Of a DNA stretch of 64,000 nt, positions 17,971 through 28,312 are shown piece by piece (position 1 is the first letter of the stretch; each line of letters opens with the position of its first letter). This DNA is from Bacteroidales bacterium (GTDB taxonomy: Bacteria; Bacteroidota; Bacteroidia; Bacteroidales; WCHB1-69), in contig JAFZXM010000002.1 in NCBI GenBank assembly GCA_017616775.1, positions 1-64,000 on the forward strand, written 5' to 3'. The notes below the pieces were generated by a model. The model was not told where the DNA came from. It was given only the letters and a program-made list of their open reading frames with translations, and made no database searches. The position numbers and the translations under genes are program-made.

Positions 17971-18966
17971 ATGGGTTTATTACAAATATCGTCTTCACCT
18001 CATGTTCATGATACCGATTCGGTAAAAAAAATAATGTGGACAGTAGTAATTGCACTTATTCCCACCATGATATTTTCATTTATCTATTTCGGGTGGGATG
18101 CAGTTCGGGTAACATGTATCAGCATAGCAGCATGTATTGCATTTGAATGGCTGATACAAAAATTTTTAATTCGCGGCAAATGCACCATATCCGACGGCAG
18201 CGCCGTAATCACAGGTATGCTTTTGGCATTTAACGTTCCTTCCAACTTGGATTGGTACATTATTTTGACAGGAGCCTTGGTTGCCATTGGTATCAGTAAA
18301 ATGGCCTTTGGAGGTTTGGGTAAGAATATTTTCAATCCGGCATTGGTCGGCAGAGTATTTCTGTTGATATCATTCCCCCAACAGATGACCACATGGCCAC
18401 AACCCCACCGTGTGTTTACCCATGCCGTGGATGCCACTACAGGAGCTACACCTCTGGGATATATTCAAACAAAAATAGCAGAAGGAGCAGATGTAAGTGA
18501 TTTGATGTCTCAATTACCCACATATGCCCAACTGCTTTTGGGAGAAAGAGGAGGTTCGTTAGGCGAGGTGGCAGCTGCCGCCATTATCTTGGGCGGCATT
18601 ATTTTGTTGTGCCGTAAAGTAATCACATGGCATATACCGGTAGCATTCATCGGCACAGCCTTTGTATTTGCCACCATATTACACATGTGTAATCCTGCAT
18701 TATATATTCCCGGCAGCTATCATTTACTTACCGGAGGTTTGCTTTTGGGAGCCATTTTCATGGCTACCGATATGGTTACATCTCCCATGACGGCAAAAGG
18801 AAAGTTAATATTCGGCATAGGATGCGGTGTATTGACTATCTGTATAAGAGTTTGGGGTAGTTATCCTGAAGGTGTATCGTTTGCCATATTGCTAATGAAC
18901 GCCTTTACCCCATTGATCAACAAATGGTGCCCGCCTGCACGTTTTGGTGCATCAACTAAACTATAA
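17971..18966 (+). CDS. rnfD: Rnf electron transport complex subunit D
   Basis: RnfD is a membrane subunit with covalently bound flavin. The 331-residue protein has about nine hydrophobic segments and the motif VDATTGATPLG near residue 155, whose Thr is the expected FMN attachment site. GMLLAFNVPSNLDWYI and GGLGKNIFNPALVGRVFLL are typical of the NqrB/RnfD family, as is the C-terminal EGVSFAILLMNAFTPLIN. It sits between rnfC and rnfG. The gene looks intact. Confidence 0.95.
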   Translation: MGLLQISSSPHVHDTDSVKKIMWTVVIALIPTMIFSFIYFGWDAVRVTCISIAACIAFEWLIQKFLIRGKCTISDGSAVITGMLLAFNVPSNLDWYIILTGALVAIGISKMAFGGLGKNIFNPALVGRVFLLISFPQQMTTWPQPHRVFTHAVDATTGATPLGYIQTKIAEGADVSDLMSQLPTYAQLLLGERGGSLGEVAAAAIILGGIILLCRKVITWHIPVAFIGTAFVFATILHMCNPALYIPGSYHLLTGGLLLGAIFMATDMVTSPMTAKGKLIFGIGCGVLTICIRVWGSYPEGVSFAILLMNAFTPLINKWCPPARFGASTKL

Positions 18967-18990
18967 ACCTATACATTAAAAATTATTATT

Positions 18991-19605
18991 ATGGCAGAAA
19001 AGTTAGCATCAAGTTTTAAAAATATATTGTTTTCGCTATTGCTGATAACAGCCGTTACAGCAGGCATATTGGGAGTGGTATATAAATATACCCAACAGCC
19101 CATTGAACAAAAGAAATCGGAAAAGAAAGAAAAAGCCATCAAAGAAGTTTTGCCTTCCTACGACAATATAGTGGAAGAAAAACTTGCCATAGCATCTGTT
19201 GCGGAAAAAAACATTTTCAAAAAAGAAATGGCCGCTGATTCCATGACCATATACAAAGCCTATAAAGGAGAAGAATTGGTGGGGATAGCCGCTGAAACAT
19301 TTTCCGACAAAGGTTTTGGCGGGCGCATTTTTCTTATGGCGGGCTTTTTACCCGACGGCACTATTTATAAAATCAATGTGCTTTCTCATTCCGAAACACC
19401 GGGTTTGGGCTCAAAAATGACAGACCCCGGTTTTTACCAACAATTTGAAAATAAAAATCCGCAAAACTTTAAGTTGACGGTAAAAAAAGACGGTGGCGAT
19501 GTAGATGCCATTACCGCTGCCACTATAAGCAGCCGTGCTTATTGTGATGCCGTGGACAAAGCGTATAATATCATCTCAAATATAGGAGGACAAAACAATG
19601 AATAG
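18991..19605 (+). CDS. rnfG: Rnf electron transport complex subunit G
   Basis: RnfG is a periplasm-facing flavoprotein with one membrane helix. The 204-residue protein has its helix near residues 12-30 ([19 protein letters not shown]) and the covalent FMN motif [14 protein letters not shown] near residue 175. The segment [14 protein letters not shown] near residue 131 is conserved in the family. The stop is TAG, and the gene overlaps the rnfE start by 8 nt, so the two are translationally linked. Confidence 0.94.
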   Translation: MAEKLASSFKNILFSLLLITAVTAGILGVVYKYTQQPIEQKKSEKKEKAIKEVLPSYDNIVEEKLAIASVAEKNIFKKEMAADSMTIYKAYKGEELVGIAAETFSDKGFGGRIFLMAGFLPDGTIYKINVLSHSETPGLGSKMTDPGFYQQFENKNPQNFKLTVKKDGGDVDAITAATISSRAYCDAVDKAYNIISNIGGQNNE

Positions 19606-20188
19606 GGGGAAAATATTTACTAACGGATTATTCAAGGAAAATCCTACATTTGTACTTTTATTGGGTATGTGCCCCACTTTGGGTGTAACCACCTCCGCCA
19701 TTAACGGATTGGGCATGGGGTTGGCTACTACATTTGTATTATTATTATCCAATATCACCATTTCCAGTTTAAAAAAATTAATTCCCGATACGGTACGTAT
19801 TCCTGCATTTATCGTGCTTATTGCGTCGTTTGTAACGGTAGTGGATTTGCTTATGCAGGCATATTTGCCTGATTTGCACGCCAAATTAGGTCTGTTCATA
19901 CCTTTGATAGTAGTAAATTGTATAGTACTGGGCCGCGCCGAAGCTTTTGCTTCCAAACATGGTTTGCTTGATTCTGCTTTGGACGGTTTGGGTATGGGTT
20001 TTGGTTTTACCCTCTCGCTTACAGTATTGGGCATGGTTCGCGAATTCTTGGGTGCTTTGTCGTTTTTCGGACATCCGATAGCACCTGCAGACGGGGCTTT
20101 GGTGTTTGTATTGGCTCCCGGAGCATTTTTGGCTTTGGGCTTTCTTTTGGCGATAATCAACACCATCAAAAAGAAAAAACAAGCATAA
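19598..20188 (+). CDS. rnfE: Rnf electron transport complex subunit E
   Basis: RnfE is an integral membrane subunit related to NqrD. The 196-residue protein has about six helices, with the conserved [21 protein letters not shown] near residue 20 and [20 protein letters not shown] near 110. Cysteines in these half-membrane segments are thought to help bind an intramembrane iron-sulfur cluster with RnfA. It overlaps rnfG by 8 nt and is followed by rnfA. Confidence 0.94.
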   Translation: MNRGKIFTNGLFKENPTFVLLLGMCPTLGVTTSAINGLGMGLATTFVLLLSNITISSLKKLIPDTVRIPAFIVLIASFVTVVDLLMQAYLPDLHAKLGLFIPLIVVNCIVLGRAEAFASKHGLLDSALDGLGMGFGFTLSLTVLGMVREFLGALSFFGHPIAPADGALVFVLAPGAFLALGFLLAIINTIKKKKQA

Positions 20189-20220
20189 AATCAATGTAAA
20201 ACAAAAAAAAGCTTATAATT

Positions 20221-20796
20221 ATGGCAGCATTAATAGTAATTATCATATCAACCATATTTGTCAACAATATAGTATTCTCCCAATTTTTGGGAATATGCCC
20301 TTTTTTGGGCGTATCCGGCAAACTTTCCACCGCTACGGGAATGGGTGCGGCAGTAGTATTTGTTATCACCTTAGCCACTTTGATTACTTTCCTGATATAT
20401 GAATATGTGCTGGTGCCTTTTAACATGCAATTTCTGCAAACCATTTGCTATATACTCGTAATAGCGGCATTGGTGCAAATGCTGGAAATTATACTCAAAA
20501 AAACCAGTCCCTCCCTATATCAGGCTTTGGGTATATTTTTACCTTTGATCACCACCAATTGCGCTGTATTGGGCGTATCCATAATGGTTATACAACAAAG
20601 TTATAACTTGGCGGGAGCATTATTGTTCGCATTTTTTACGGCTATAGGTTTCGCTTTGGCATTAATTATCTTTGCCGGATGCCGCGAACATTTGGAAATG
20701 GTGGATGTACCCGAAAATATGAGAGGCATGCCTATCGCTCTTATCACGGCAGGCATATTGTCTTTGGCATTTATGGGTTTTGCCGGTTTGGTATAG
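20221..20796 (+). CDS. rnfA: Rnf electron transport complex subunit A
   Basis: RnfA is the inverted homologue of RnfE and forms the membrane core with it. The 191-residue protein has six helices and the motifs VFSQFLGICPFLGVSGK near residue 20 and LITTNCAVLGVSI near 110. The stop is TAG. It is the last gene of the unit, with a terminator 24 nt downstream. Confidence 0.95.
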   Translation: MAALIVIIISTIFVNNIVFSQFLGICPFLGVSGKLSTATGMGAAVVFVITLATLITFLIYEYVLVPFNMQFLQTICYILVIAALVQMLEIILKKTSPSLYQALGIFLPLITTNCAVLGVSIMVIQQSYNLAGALLFAFFTAIGFALALIIFAGCREHLEMVDVPENMRGMPIALITAGILSLAFMGFAGLV

Positions 20797-20820
20797 CCAA
20801 CATGATTGAGACTAAAAAAA

Positions 20821-20849
20821 ACAGTTACTTTCCGTAACTGTTTTTTTTT
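20821..20849 (+). terminator. Terminator of the rnf operon
   Basis: ACAGTTAC (20821-20828) pairs with GTAACTGT (20834-20841) around a 5-nt loop. It is preceded by an A-run and followed by nine T residues. Confidence 0.9.
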
Positions 20850-20951
20850 ATTGTAAAACAATGAATAAAGCCGGTGCCGTCCGTCAATTTTTAATTATTT
20901 ATTAACTTTAGACAATAGCGTTTTTTGTATTTTTGCATAAAATGATTTTTT

Positions 20952-21599
20952 ATGCAAATACGGTTATTGATTTTCTGCATGCTTATTGTTTCTGCCTCAT
21001 GGTGCCAATCAAACACGGACAACAAAAATATTGTTTTTCAAGGGTTTTCCGGTGGAATGATGTTGCATGCCGGTTATATGTTCGGACAAGACAAGCATGC
21101 CCCCGTTTCTTCCGACGGGCAGCTTTGCAGCCCTCAAGGAGCTGCATTCGGTATCGGCGGATGCCTGCGTGTACATTTATGGAAGCATTTTCGTACGGGT
21201 TTTGAGGGGGGTGTTTCTACTATGAACAGCAATACAACCGATTGCCGCAATGTGCTCAAACAAGGCAGTTTCATTCGTACGGGTTACGGAGGAGTATTGG
21301 CCGATGCTTATTGGAAAATAAAAAAAACATGGCTATATATAGGAGGCTCAACAGGAGGAGGGTCGGTGAATGGGCTGTATATCCTTGACGGCGACAGGAA
21401 CAGCTGGGAGCAAGATGCTAACAGCACTTTCCACAAGCAAAGTTTTTTTTATATCAACCCCTATTTTGGCTGCGATTACTGCCTGACCGATAAAGTTCAT
21501 CTTACTTTTCGCTGTGATTGGATGCTGTCCATTCATCATTCCGAATTGCTTTTGCCTACGGGTCCCCGTATTTATTTCGGATTTATGTTTTGTCACTAA
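20952..21599 (+). CDS. Small outer-membrane beta-barrel protein
   Basis: The 215-residue protein has a signal peptide (RLLIFCMLIVSASWCQS) and short alternating strands with aromatic girdles (GFSGGMMLHAGYMFGQD, FIRTGYGGVLADAYWKI, YINPYFGCDYCLTDKVHLTFRC), ending in RIYFGFMFCH. It resembles an eight-strand OmpA-like or PorT-like barrel, but no named family is certain. TATTTTTGC at 20928-20936 is a good -7 box, giving a short leader. The gene is a single unit between rnfA and ddh. Confidence 0.65.
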   Translation: MQIRLLIFCMLIVSASWCQSNTDNKNIVFQGFSGGMMLHAGYMFGQDKHAPVSSDGQLCSPQGAAFGIGGCLRVHLWKHFRTGFEGGVSTMNSNTTDCRNVLKQGSFIRTGYGGVLADAYWKIKKTWLYIGGSTGGGSVNGLYILDGDRNSWEQDANSTFHKQSFFYINPYFGCDYCLTDKVHLTFRCDWMLSIHHSELLLPTGPRIYFGFMFCH

Positions 21600-21609
21600 T
21601 ACCCGTATT

Positions 21610-21825
21610 CTATGAACTTTGCAGGAATTCTTCCTGGTGCAGGCGCATGTTGGCGCATAGTTTTTTTCCTCCGCCGGCTATCAAGGCGGAGTATTGTTCC
21701 GGCGAAAAAGCATGGCGGGCATTTCTTTTTGCAGAACTATTGGCTGCCGCAGTTTCGTTATTCATGGATAACTTCTGCCTTTTTATCTTCCCGAATATCT
21801 TTGCCTTCTCCTCTTTCCGGAGCAT
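21610..21825 (-). CDS. Possible small basic protein
   Basis: On the minus strand, 71 codons starting MLRKEEKAKIFGKI encode a Lys-rich N-terminus and HAFSPEQYSALIAGGG with an end LHQEEFLQSS. The composition looks more protein-like than the plus-strand frames, which read as Phe/Ser/Arg-rich shadows. The region 21600-22005 is less AT-rich than neighbouring gaps. No promoter or family was recognised. It could be a real small gene, a decayed gene, or chance. Confidence 0.25.
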   Translation of the reverse strand: MLRKEEKAKIFGKIKRQKLSMNNETAAANSSAKRNARHAFSPEQYSALIAGGGKKLCANMRLHQEEFLQSS

Positions 21826-22005
21826 CGGCGAGGTGCTCAAACAGCGCGGACGGGTTCGAAAATGCCGGTTTCCCGAACGGAAGAAATTATTTTTGTATTA
21901 TTCTTGTTTGCTTGAAATCCTTAATCTATCCGAACATTTTTATGGAGAACAAAATATTTTTGAAAAATTTTTTCTTTGATAATACATTTTGCTACAAAAA
22001 AATGA

Positions 22006-22014
22006 TAACTTTGC
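22006..22014 (+). promoter_or_regulatory. Promoter -7 of ddh
   Basis: TAACTTTGC lies 27 nt before the ddh ATG. A TTTG at 21988-21991 is closer than the usual spacing. Confidence 0.55.
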
Positions 22015-22041
22015 TTTTTTATATCAATACACCTTACATTT

Positions 22042-22911
22042 ATGATAACAGATAAAATAAAAATTGCCGTTTTAGGCTACGGAAACATCGGTTGTGCAGC
22101 GGAAGAATCAGTCAACTCCGCACCAGACATGGTACTCACGGGTATCTATCATCACAATGATGACCTCAAAAAAATAAAGGCGGATGTGGTTTTAATATGC
22201 ACCCCTACCCGGGAGGTTGAGCATTATGCCGAAAAATTATTGAAAAGAGGAATATCGGTTATAGATTCTTTTGACATACATCCACAAATATATTCTTTGC
22301 GACAGTCTCTTAAACCTATAGCCGAAGCACACAAAGCGGTAAGTATCATATCCGCAGGATGGGATCCCGGCACCGATTCCGTGATAAGAACTTTGTTACA
22401 GGCTATGGCTCCCAATGGAATTACGTATACCAATTTCGGTCCCGGACGGTCCATGGGACATACCGTTGCAGCTAAAGCCATCAAAGGGGTGAAAGATGCC
22501 CTTTCCATGACTATACCGGTCGGCACAAGCATACACAGACGTATGGTATATGTAGAATTGGAAAAAAATGCCAAATTTGCTCAAGTTGAAAAAGCTATTT
22601 TAAAAGATGATTATTTTGCTCACGATGAAACACATGTAATACCGGTTCCTTCCATAAAAGAACTGAACAATGTGGCCCACGGGGTGCTTTTGGAACGTTA
22701 CGGAGTAAGCGGCAACACTCATAATCAACGGTTTGAATTTAAAATGGAAATAAACAATCCCGCCCTTACCGCTCAAATTATGACGGCTTGCGCCCGTGCC
22801 GCTTATCGCATGTGCAAGCAAAAAAAATATGGCGCCTATACCCTTATAGAAATACCTCCCATTGCGTTACTTCCGGGAGATGAAGAAACAAATATCAGGA
22901 CATTGGTATAG
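22042..22911 (+). CDS. ddh: meso-Diaminopimelate D-dehydrogenase
   Basis: Ddh converts tetrahydrodipicolinate, ammonia and NADPH directly to meso-diaminopimelate, giving a one-step branch to lysine and the peptidoglycan cross-link residue. The 289-residue protein has the Rossmann N-terminus IAVLGYGNIG, the SAGWDPGTDS motif near residue 109, FGPGRSMGHTVAAKAIKG near 140 and THVIPVPS near 205, all typical. The start at ATG 22042 fits the promoter. It is a single-gene unit closed by a strong terminator. Confidence 0.93.
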   Translation: MITDKIKIAVLGYGNIGCAAEESVNSAPDMVLTGIYHHNDDLKKIKADVVLICTPTREVEHYAEKLLKRGISVIDSFDIHPQIYSLRQSLKPIAEAHKAVSIISAGWDPGTDSVIRTLLQAMAPNGITYTNFGPGRSMGHTVAAKAIKGVKDALSMTIPVGTSIHRRMVYVELEKNAKFAQVEKAILKDDYFAHDETHVIPVPSIKELNNVAHGVLLERYGVSGNTHNQRFEFKMEINNPALTAQIMTACARAAYRMCKQKKYGAYTLIEIPPIALLPGDEETNIRTLV

Positions 22912-22936
22912 CTGTATTTCTACAGAAAACAGCATC

Positions 22937-22977
22937 AAAGTAAAAAGGGATGAATAAAATTCATCCCTTTTTACTTT
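22937..22977 (+). terminator. Bidirectional terminator, ddh / TonB-C gene
   Basis: A perfect 19-bp stem joins 22937-22955 with 22959-22977 around a 3-nt AAA loop, with the core GGGATGAAT/ATTCATCCC and A/T runs on both sides. It separates convergent genes. Confidence 0.92.
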
Positions 22978-22983
22978 ATTATT

Positions 22984-23592
22984 TTAGCGGAGTCTGAAGT
23001 TGACAGGTAACACATATCGCACACGTACAGCCCTGTCCCTGTGTTTGCCGGGTATCCAATCAGGCATGCCGCTTACCACTCTGACAGCTTCTTTGTCCAA
23101 CTCTTCACCGGCAGAACGTTTTACATTTGCATTGGTTATGCTTCCATCTGCTTCCACAATAAATTCAACCATTACTGTACCTTCTTTTCCTTCTTCGCGG
23201 GCTTTTTTAGGATATATCAAATTTTCAAACAAATACTGATTCAAAGCCTCCTGTCCGCCGGGGAATTCCGGATAATGCTCAAGCACGCTAAAAATTTCTT
23301 GTTCCTCTGTTCCTTTAAAGATATGATTTTGTCCGGTTTTTAATAAAGACTGATTTTCATTAATAACGTCTTTTGTTCCGTTCTGATATTTTATTACAGA
23401 TACACTGCTTTTATCCAAGGTGTAAACGGGACCATTAGGATTATCAAACCGTTTGTATTTGATTTCCTTTTGCATTACCTCGGTAACTATGGCCTGTATT
23501 TCTTTACCGTTTGTTAAGGTGATGACATCTTGGGCACTCAAAGACAAATACGGCAACAAGCAAGAGAAGAACAATACAATATGATTTTTCAT
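22984..23592 (-). CDS. Secreted protein with TonB C-terminal domain
   Basis: The 202-residue protein has a cleavable signal peptide (VLFFSCLLPYLSLSAQ), a middle segment VITLTNGKEIQAIVTEV...YKRFDNPNGPVYTLDKSSV that resembles small secreted Bacteroidota domains, and a TonB_C domain from about residue 115: FPGGQEALNQYLFENLIYP, then KEGTVMVEFIVEADGSI and the end VRYVLPVNFRL. Canonical TonB is anchored by an N-terminal helix and has a Pro-rich linker. Both are absent, so this is probably not the energy transducer itself. TATCTTTGC (minus, near 23631) is the likely -7 box. Confidence 0.75.
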   Translation of the reverse strand: MKNHIVLFFSCLLPYLSLSAQDVITLTNGKEIQAIVTEVMQKEIKYKRFDNPNGPVYTLDKSSVSVIKYQNGTKDVINENQSLLKTGQNHIFKGTEEQEIFSVLEHYPEFPGGQEALNQYLFENLIYPKKAREEGKEGTVMVEFIVEADGSITNANVKRSAGEELDKEAVRVVSGMPDWIPGKHRDRAVRVRYVLPVNFRLR

Positions 23593-23671
23593 AATATTAA
23601 AATTTTAGTAAGACATCAATGAACTTTTTTGCAAAGATAACATTTTTTATTGATACAGGAAAAAAAACAAA

Positions 23672-23700
23672 AAAAACGCTCTCTTTTTGAGAGCGTTTTT
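23672..23700 (-). terminator. Terminator of gapA
   Basis: AAAACGCTCTC and GAGAGCGTTTT form an 11-bp stem around a five-T loop, flanked by A and T runs. It lies just after the gapA stop on the minus strand. Confidence 0.88.
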
Positions 23701-23710
23701 AAGGGAGATG

Positions 23711-24748
<1,038 letters not shown>

Positions 24749-24768
24749 TTAATACAATTTTAATATCT

Positions 24769-24777
24769 GCAAAAATA
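24769..24777 (-). promoter_or_regulatory. Promoter -7 of gapA
   Basis: On the minus strand TATTTTTGC matches the Bacteroidota -7 box and lies about 55 nt before the gapA ATG. Confidence 0.55.
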
Positions 24778-24829
24778 TAAAAAATTAAATATCACCAAAT
24801 GTAAAAAACCTTGTTTTTTGTCAACATTT

Positions 24830-26224
24830 TTAATATCTGTAAAAATCCGCCTTATAGGGGCCTTCTACAGGCACACCTATATAATCGGCTTGTTTTTGTG
24901 TGAGTTTGGTAAGTTTTACGCCTATTTTTTGCAAATGCAAACGGGCTACTTCTTCATCCAAATATTTTGGCAAACGATACACATCCACAGGATAATTGTT
25001 TTGCCATAAATCCATTTGGGCCAATACCTGATTGGTAAACGAATTGCTCATTACAAACGAAGGATGCCCCGTGGCACAACCTAAATTCACCAATCTGCCT
25101 TCAGCCAAAAGAAACAGGGAATGTCCGTCGGGATAAATATATTCATCCACTTGCGGTTTTATATTACGTTTTTGTATACCCGGCCAAGATTCCAATCGTG
25201 CCACTTGGATTTCGTTGTCGAAATGACCGATGTTGCACACTATGGCCTGGTCTTTCATACGGGCCATGTGTTCGGCGGTAATCACATCACAATTACCTGT
25301 GGTGGTTACATAGATATTACCTTCGCACAAGGCGTCTTCCACGGTAGTCACTTCAAATCCTTCCATGGCGGCCTGCAAAGCGCAAATAGGGTCTATTTCC
25401 GTAACAAGCACACGTGCTCCGTAAGAACGCATGGAATGGGCACAACCTTTTCCCACCTCGCCATATCCGCATATTACCACCACTTTTCCGGCCACCATAA
25501 CATCGGTAGCACGTTTGATACCATCAGCCAAAGACTCACGGCATCCGTATAAATTATCAAATTTGGATTTGGTAACGGAATCATTTACATTGATAGCGGG
25601 CACCAACAATTCTTTTCTTTCCATCATTTGGTACAACCGGTGTACCCCTGTGGTGGTTTCTTCGGATATTCCTTTAAGTTCTTTGACAGTGTCATGCCAT
25701 TTATGGGGATTGGCAGCCAATGTTTCCCTTAAGGTTTTGAGTATGGCGGCTTCTTCAGCAGAAGAAGGGGTGACGTTAAGTATTTCAGGATTATTTTCCG
25801 CAGCAAATCCTTTATGTATCAGCAATGTTGCATCACCGCCATCGTCCACTATCAATTGCGGACCTTTTCCACCGGGAAAAGAAAGCGCTTGCAAAGTGCA
25901 CCACCAATAATCTTCCAACGATTCCCCTTTCCATGCAAATACAGGTATGCCTGCTGCTGCTATGGCTGCTGCTGCATGGTCTTGTGTAGAAAATATGTTA
26001 CAACTTGCCCACCGCACATCAGCACCCAACTCCACCAGGGTTTCTATAAGCACGGCTGTTTGTATGGTCATGTGCAACGAACCGGAAATTCTCACCCCTT
26101 TTAAAGGCTTTTCTTTCGCATATTTTTCACGCAATGCCATCAATCCCGGCATTTCTTTTTCCGACACTTCTATTTCTTTTCTGCCCCAATCGGACAAATT
26201 AATATCGGCTATTTTATATTCCAT
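24830..26224 (-). CDS. ahcY: S-adenosylhomocysteinase
   Basis: AhcY splits S-adenosylhomocysteine into adenosine and homocysteine, removing the product of methyl transfer reactions. The 464-residue protein has [17 protein letters not shown] at its start, [19 protein letters not shown] near residue 45, the NAD-binding [21 protein letters not shown] near 250, [11 protein letters not shown] near 330, and the terminal YKADFYRY in place of the usual KPDHYRY. It begins 1 nt after cdaA, so it is in the gldB-cdaA-ahcY run. Confidence 0.96.
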   Translation of the reverse strand: MEYKIADINLSDWGRKEIEVSEKEMPGLMALREKYAKEKPLKGVRISGSLHMTIQTAVLIETLVELGADVRWASCNIFSTQDHAAAAIAAAGIPVFAWKGESLEDYWWCTLQALSFPGGKGPQLIVDDGGDATLLIHKGFAAENNPEILNVTPSSAEEAAILKTLRETLAANPHKWHDTVKELKGISEETTTGVHRLYQMMERKELLVPAINVNDSVTKSKFDNLYGCRESLADGIKRATDVMVAGKVVVICGYGEVGKGCAHSMRSYGARVLVTEIDPICALQAAMEGFEVTTVEDALCEGNIYVTTTGNCDVITAEHMARMKDQAIVCNIGHFDNEIQVARLESWPGIQKRNIKPQVDEYIYPDGHSLFLLAEGRLVNLGCATGHPSFVMSNSFTNQVLAQMDLWQNNYPVDVYRLPKYLDEEVARLHLQKIGVKLTKLTQKQADYIGVPVEGPYKADFYRY

Positions 26225-26225
26225 A

Positions 26226-27014
26226 CTATTTTACTATTTTATATTGTTGTTCTAAAAAATCTTTCAATTTTTGGGCAGATACTCTACGGGTTATTTGACC
26301 GTCAACACAATAAGATATCGTTCCCGTCTGCTCCGACACCACTATGGCTATACAATCTGTTTCTTCGGTGATACCCAGGGCGGAACGGTGCCGTAAGCCC
26401 AAATCGGGAGACACCTCTTTTTTGGTAACGGGCAATATACACCTTGCCGCTACCATTTGCCTGCGATTGATAATAAGAGCTCCATCGTGCAGGGGGGTGT
26501 TTTTAAAAAAAATGGTTTCTATCAATTCTTGTGAAGTACGGGCATTGATACGCTCTCCCGTTTGAACGAATTCATTCAACTGGTTTTCTTTTGTTAAGAC
26601 AATAAGTGCTCCCGTATAAGAAGAAGCCATGTTCACACAACTATTGACTATGACATCAAAATCGGGAATGCCCGCATTCCGATTTCGCTCTTTCCATACC
26701 AATATTGTTGCCTTTTTAAAAGGATTTTTACTGCCGACAAACAATAAAAATTGCCGTATCTCCGGTTGAAACACTATAATCAAAGCGATAAATCCCACCG
26801 ATAGAAATTGGTTTAACAATTCCGATGTAAGCTCCATATTTAACAGTATCACCAATTTCCAAGATACATATAACAAAAGCAAGCCTATAAAAATATTGAA
26901 CGCTGCCGTACCCTTAATAAGACGGTAAAGCAAGTAGAACAAGGTTGCCACCAAAAGTATATCCATTATATCGGTAAATCCTATTTTTAGGAAATTCATG
27001 AATAACAATGTCAT
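26226..27014 (-). CDS. cdaA: Diadenylate cyclase, CdaA type
   Basis: CdaA joins two ATP into cyclic di-AMP, a second messenger in cell-wall and potassium control. The 262-residue protein has three N-terminal membrane helices ([51 protein letters not shown]) and then the DAC domain: [27 protein letters not shown] with the DGA motif near residue 175 and [15 protein letters not shown] with the RHR motif near 205. The membrane layout separates CdaA from DisA. It lies 6 nt after gldB and 1 nt before ahcY. Confidence 0.93.
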   Translation of the reverse strand: MTLLFMNFLKIGFTDIMDILLVATLFYLLYRLIKGTAAFNIFIGLLLLYVSWKLVILLNMELTSELLNQFLSVGFIALIIVFQPEIRQFLLFVGSKNPFKKATILVWKERNRNAGIPDFDVIVNSCVNMASSYTGALIVLTKENQLNEFVQTGERINARTSQELIETIFFKNTPLHDGALIINRRQMVAARCILPVTKKEVSPDLGLRHRSALGITEETDCIAIVVSEQTGTISYCVDGQITRRVSAQKLKDFLEQQYKIVK

Positions 27015-27020
27015 ATCTTG

Positions 27021-28046
27021 CTATTTTTTAGGTTTGTATTTAGATTCTTTAAGTATTTTTTGAGCATTTTTCTCTTGCATAAGCTCCCGAACAGGTCTGT
27101 CGGGATTGTTTTCCACCCATGCCCTGCAAATATTCCAGCCTATCCATGCTCCCACCCGCCCCGGTGACTGATTGCCGAAACAGGCGGTAAAAGGGGCTTC
27201 TCCTATCAAAGTGCGCACATCGGATTTATTTTTACTATATAATAAATCATTGTTGACTATATACGACCATATAGCTGCTTCGTTGGCTACAGCCCATTGT
27301 AATTTGGATAAAGGCACGCCATATATAAGCGAATCATGCACATTCGGCAGCATCACCGATGCAAACATCATTCTTTTGCCCTCTATAAGCATTTCATCCA
27401 AAACCGATGTAGCAGAATTATATTCTATATATTTGAATGCCATTTCTTTAAAACAATCGGGAAGGATATATTCTTTGGAAAACCGATGATATACATATTG
27501 CGGAACAGCAGGCCCCAACTGTTTGTACATTTTATAATTGCTTCCCAAATAAAGGTCCAATGCTATTACCAATACAGTATCATAATACATCACGGGCATT
27601 TCGTAATACAAACCGGTAACGGCGGTATATACTTGAGGAATTGCGGCATCGGGAAAATGATATTGCAATAAAGCAAATGCTGAATCAAACGCATGTTCCA
27701 AAAAACCGCAATCTGCATATACGGTTTGCACTTCCTTGTATAACTTTTTGATAATAGGATCGTTAAGATAATCCGTGATTTGCCGGACGCCTGCAGCACT
27801 TATGCTGTCTCCGAGGAAAAAAGCGTATTCGCTTTGCATTTTTTGCAAACCCTGCAATATGCTATCCTTATTAATATTCCACAAATCCACATCATAACGA
27901 TGTATGTGTATTTGCATCTGTTCGGTTTTTTGCTGTACAAGCACCTCATCAACTTTGGGCTGATATTTAGGCTTGTTCCTATTACAGGAGAACAAACTTG
28001 CCGATATCAATACCGTTACAAAGAATATGTTTCGAAAAATTTTCAT
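27021..28046 (-). CDS. gldB: GldB-type gliding-motility lipoprotein
   Basis: GldB is a Bacteroidota lipoprotein required for gliding motility in Flavobacterium, where gld genes are linked to type IX secretion. The 341-residue product starts MKIFRNIFFVTVLIS with lipobox ASLFSCNRN. Matching segments are HRYDVDLWNINKDSIL, IAALDLYLGSNYKMYK-like YYDTVLVIALDLYLG, and the C-terminal PGRVGAWIGWNICRAWVENN. The longer frame from 28169 is rejected because the -7 box at 28075-28083 lies inside it. It leads into cdaA and ahcY. In a non-gliding species it may serve T9SS or cell-surface functions. Confidence 0.85.
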   Translation of the reverse strand: MKIFRNIFFVTVLISASLFSCNRNKPKYQPKVDEVLVQQKTEQMQIHIHRYDVDLWNINKDSILQGLQKMQSEYAFFLGDSISAAGVRQITDYLNDPIIKKLYKEVQTVYADCGFLEHAFDSAFALLQYHFPDAAIPQVYTAVTGLYYEMPVMYYDTVLVIALDLYLGSNYKMYKQLGPAVPQYVYHRFSKEYILPDCFKEMAFKYIEYNSATSVLDEMLIEGKRMMFASVMLPNVHDSLIYGVPLSKLQWAVANEAAIWSYIVNNDLLYSKNKSDVRTLIGEAPFTACFGNQSPGRVGAWIGWNICRAWVENNPDRPVRELMQEKNAQKILKESKYKPKK

Positions 28047-28074
28047 ACCATGAATTTCAAACAGAATCATATCT

Positions 28075-28083
28075 TGCAAAGAT
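28075..28083 (-). promoter_or_regulatory. Promoter -7 of the gldB operon
   Basis: Minus-strand TATCTTTGC lies about 30 nt before the ATG at 28046. It decides the start choice for gldB. Confidence 0.65.
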
Positions 28084-28221
28084 AGCATTTTTACGCGTAA
28101 CCTTCTTCCTAAAATAAAAGGTATTTTAGGAAATGCCAATAAAAAAATATAACTAAACGACTTTAACAAAGAAAAACATAAAATATTTTAAAAGAACCGC
28201 CGTTTGTATAAACAAAAATTG

Positions 28222-28230
28222 TACTTTTGC
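28222..28230 (+). promoter_or_regulatory. Promoter -7 of the DUF349 gene
   Basis: TACTTTTGC fits the -7 consensus. TTTG at 28203-28206 is a possible -33 element with shorter than usual spacing. Confidence 0.5.
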
Positions 28231-28312
28231 CTTCTCGACTCTTTTCAAATAAGATAGAGCAAATGTTTAACTTCATTAATTTTAATAATTATTCCTTTAA
28301 ACAATAACAAAT

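Noticed and set aside
28047..28169. Longer N-terminus for the gldB product
   Set aside because: The extension would cover the -7 promoter box and places the lipoprotein signal 41 residues into the protein.
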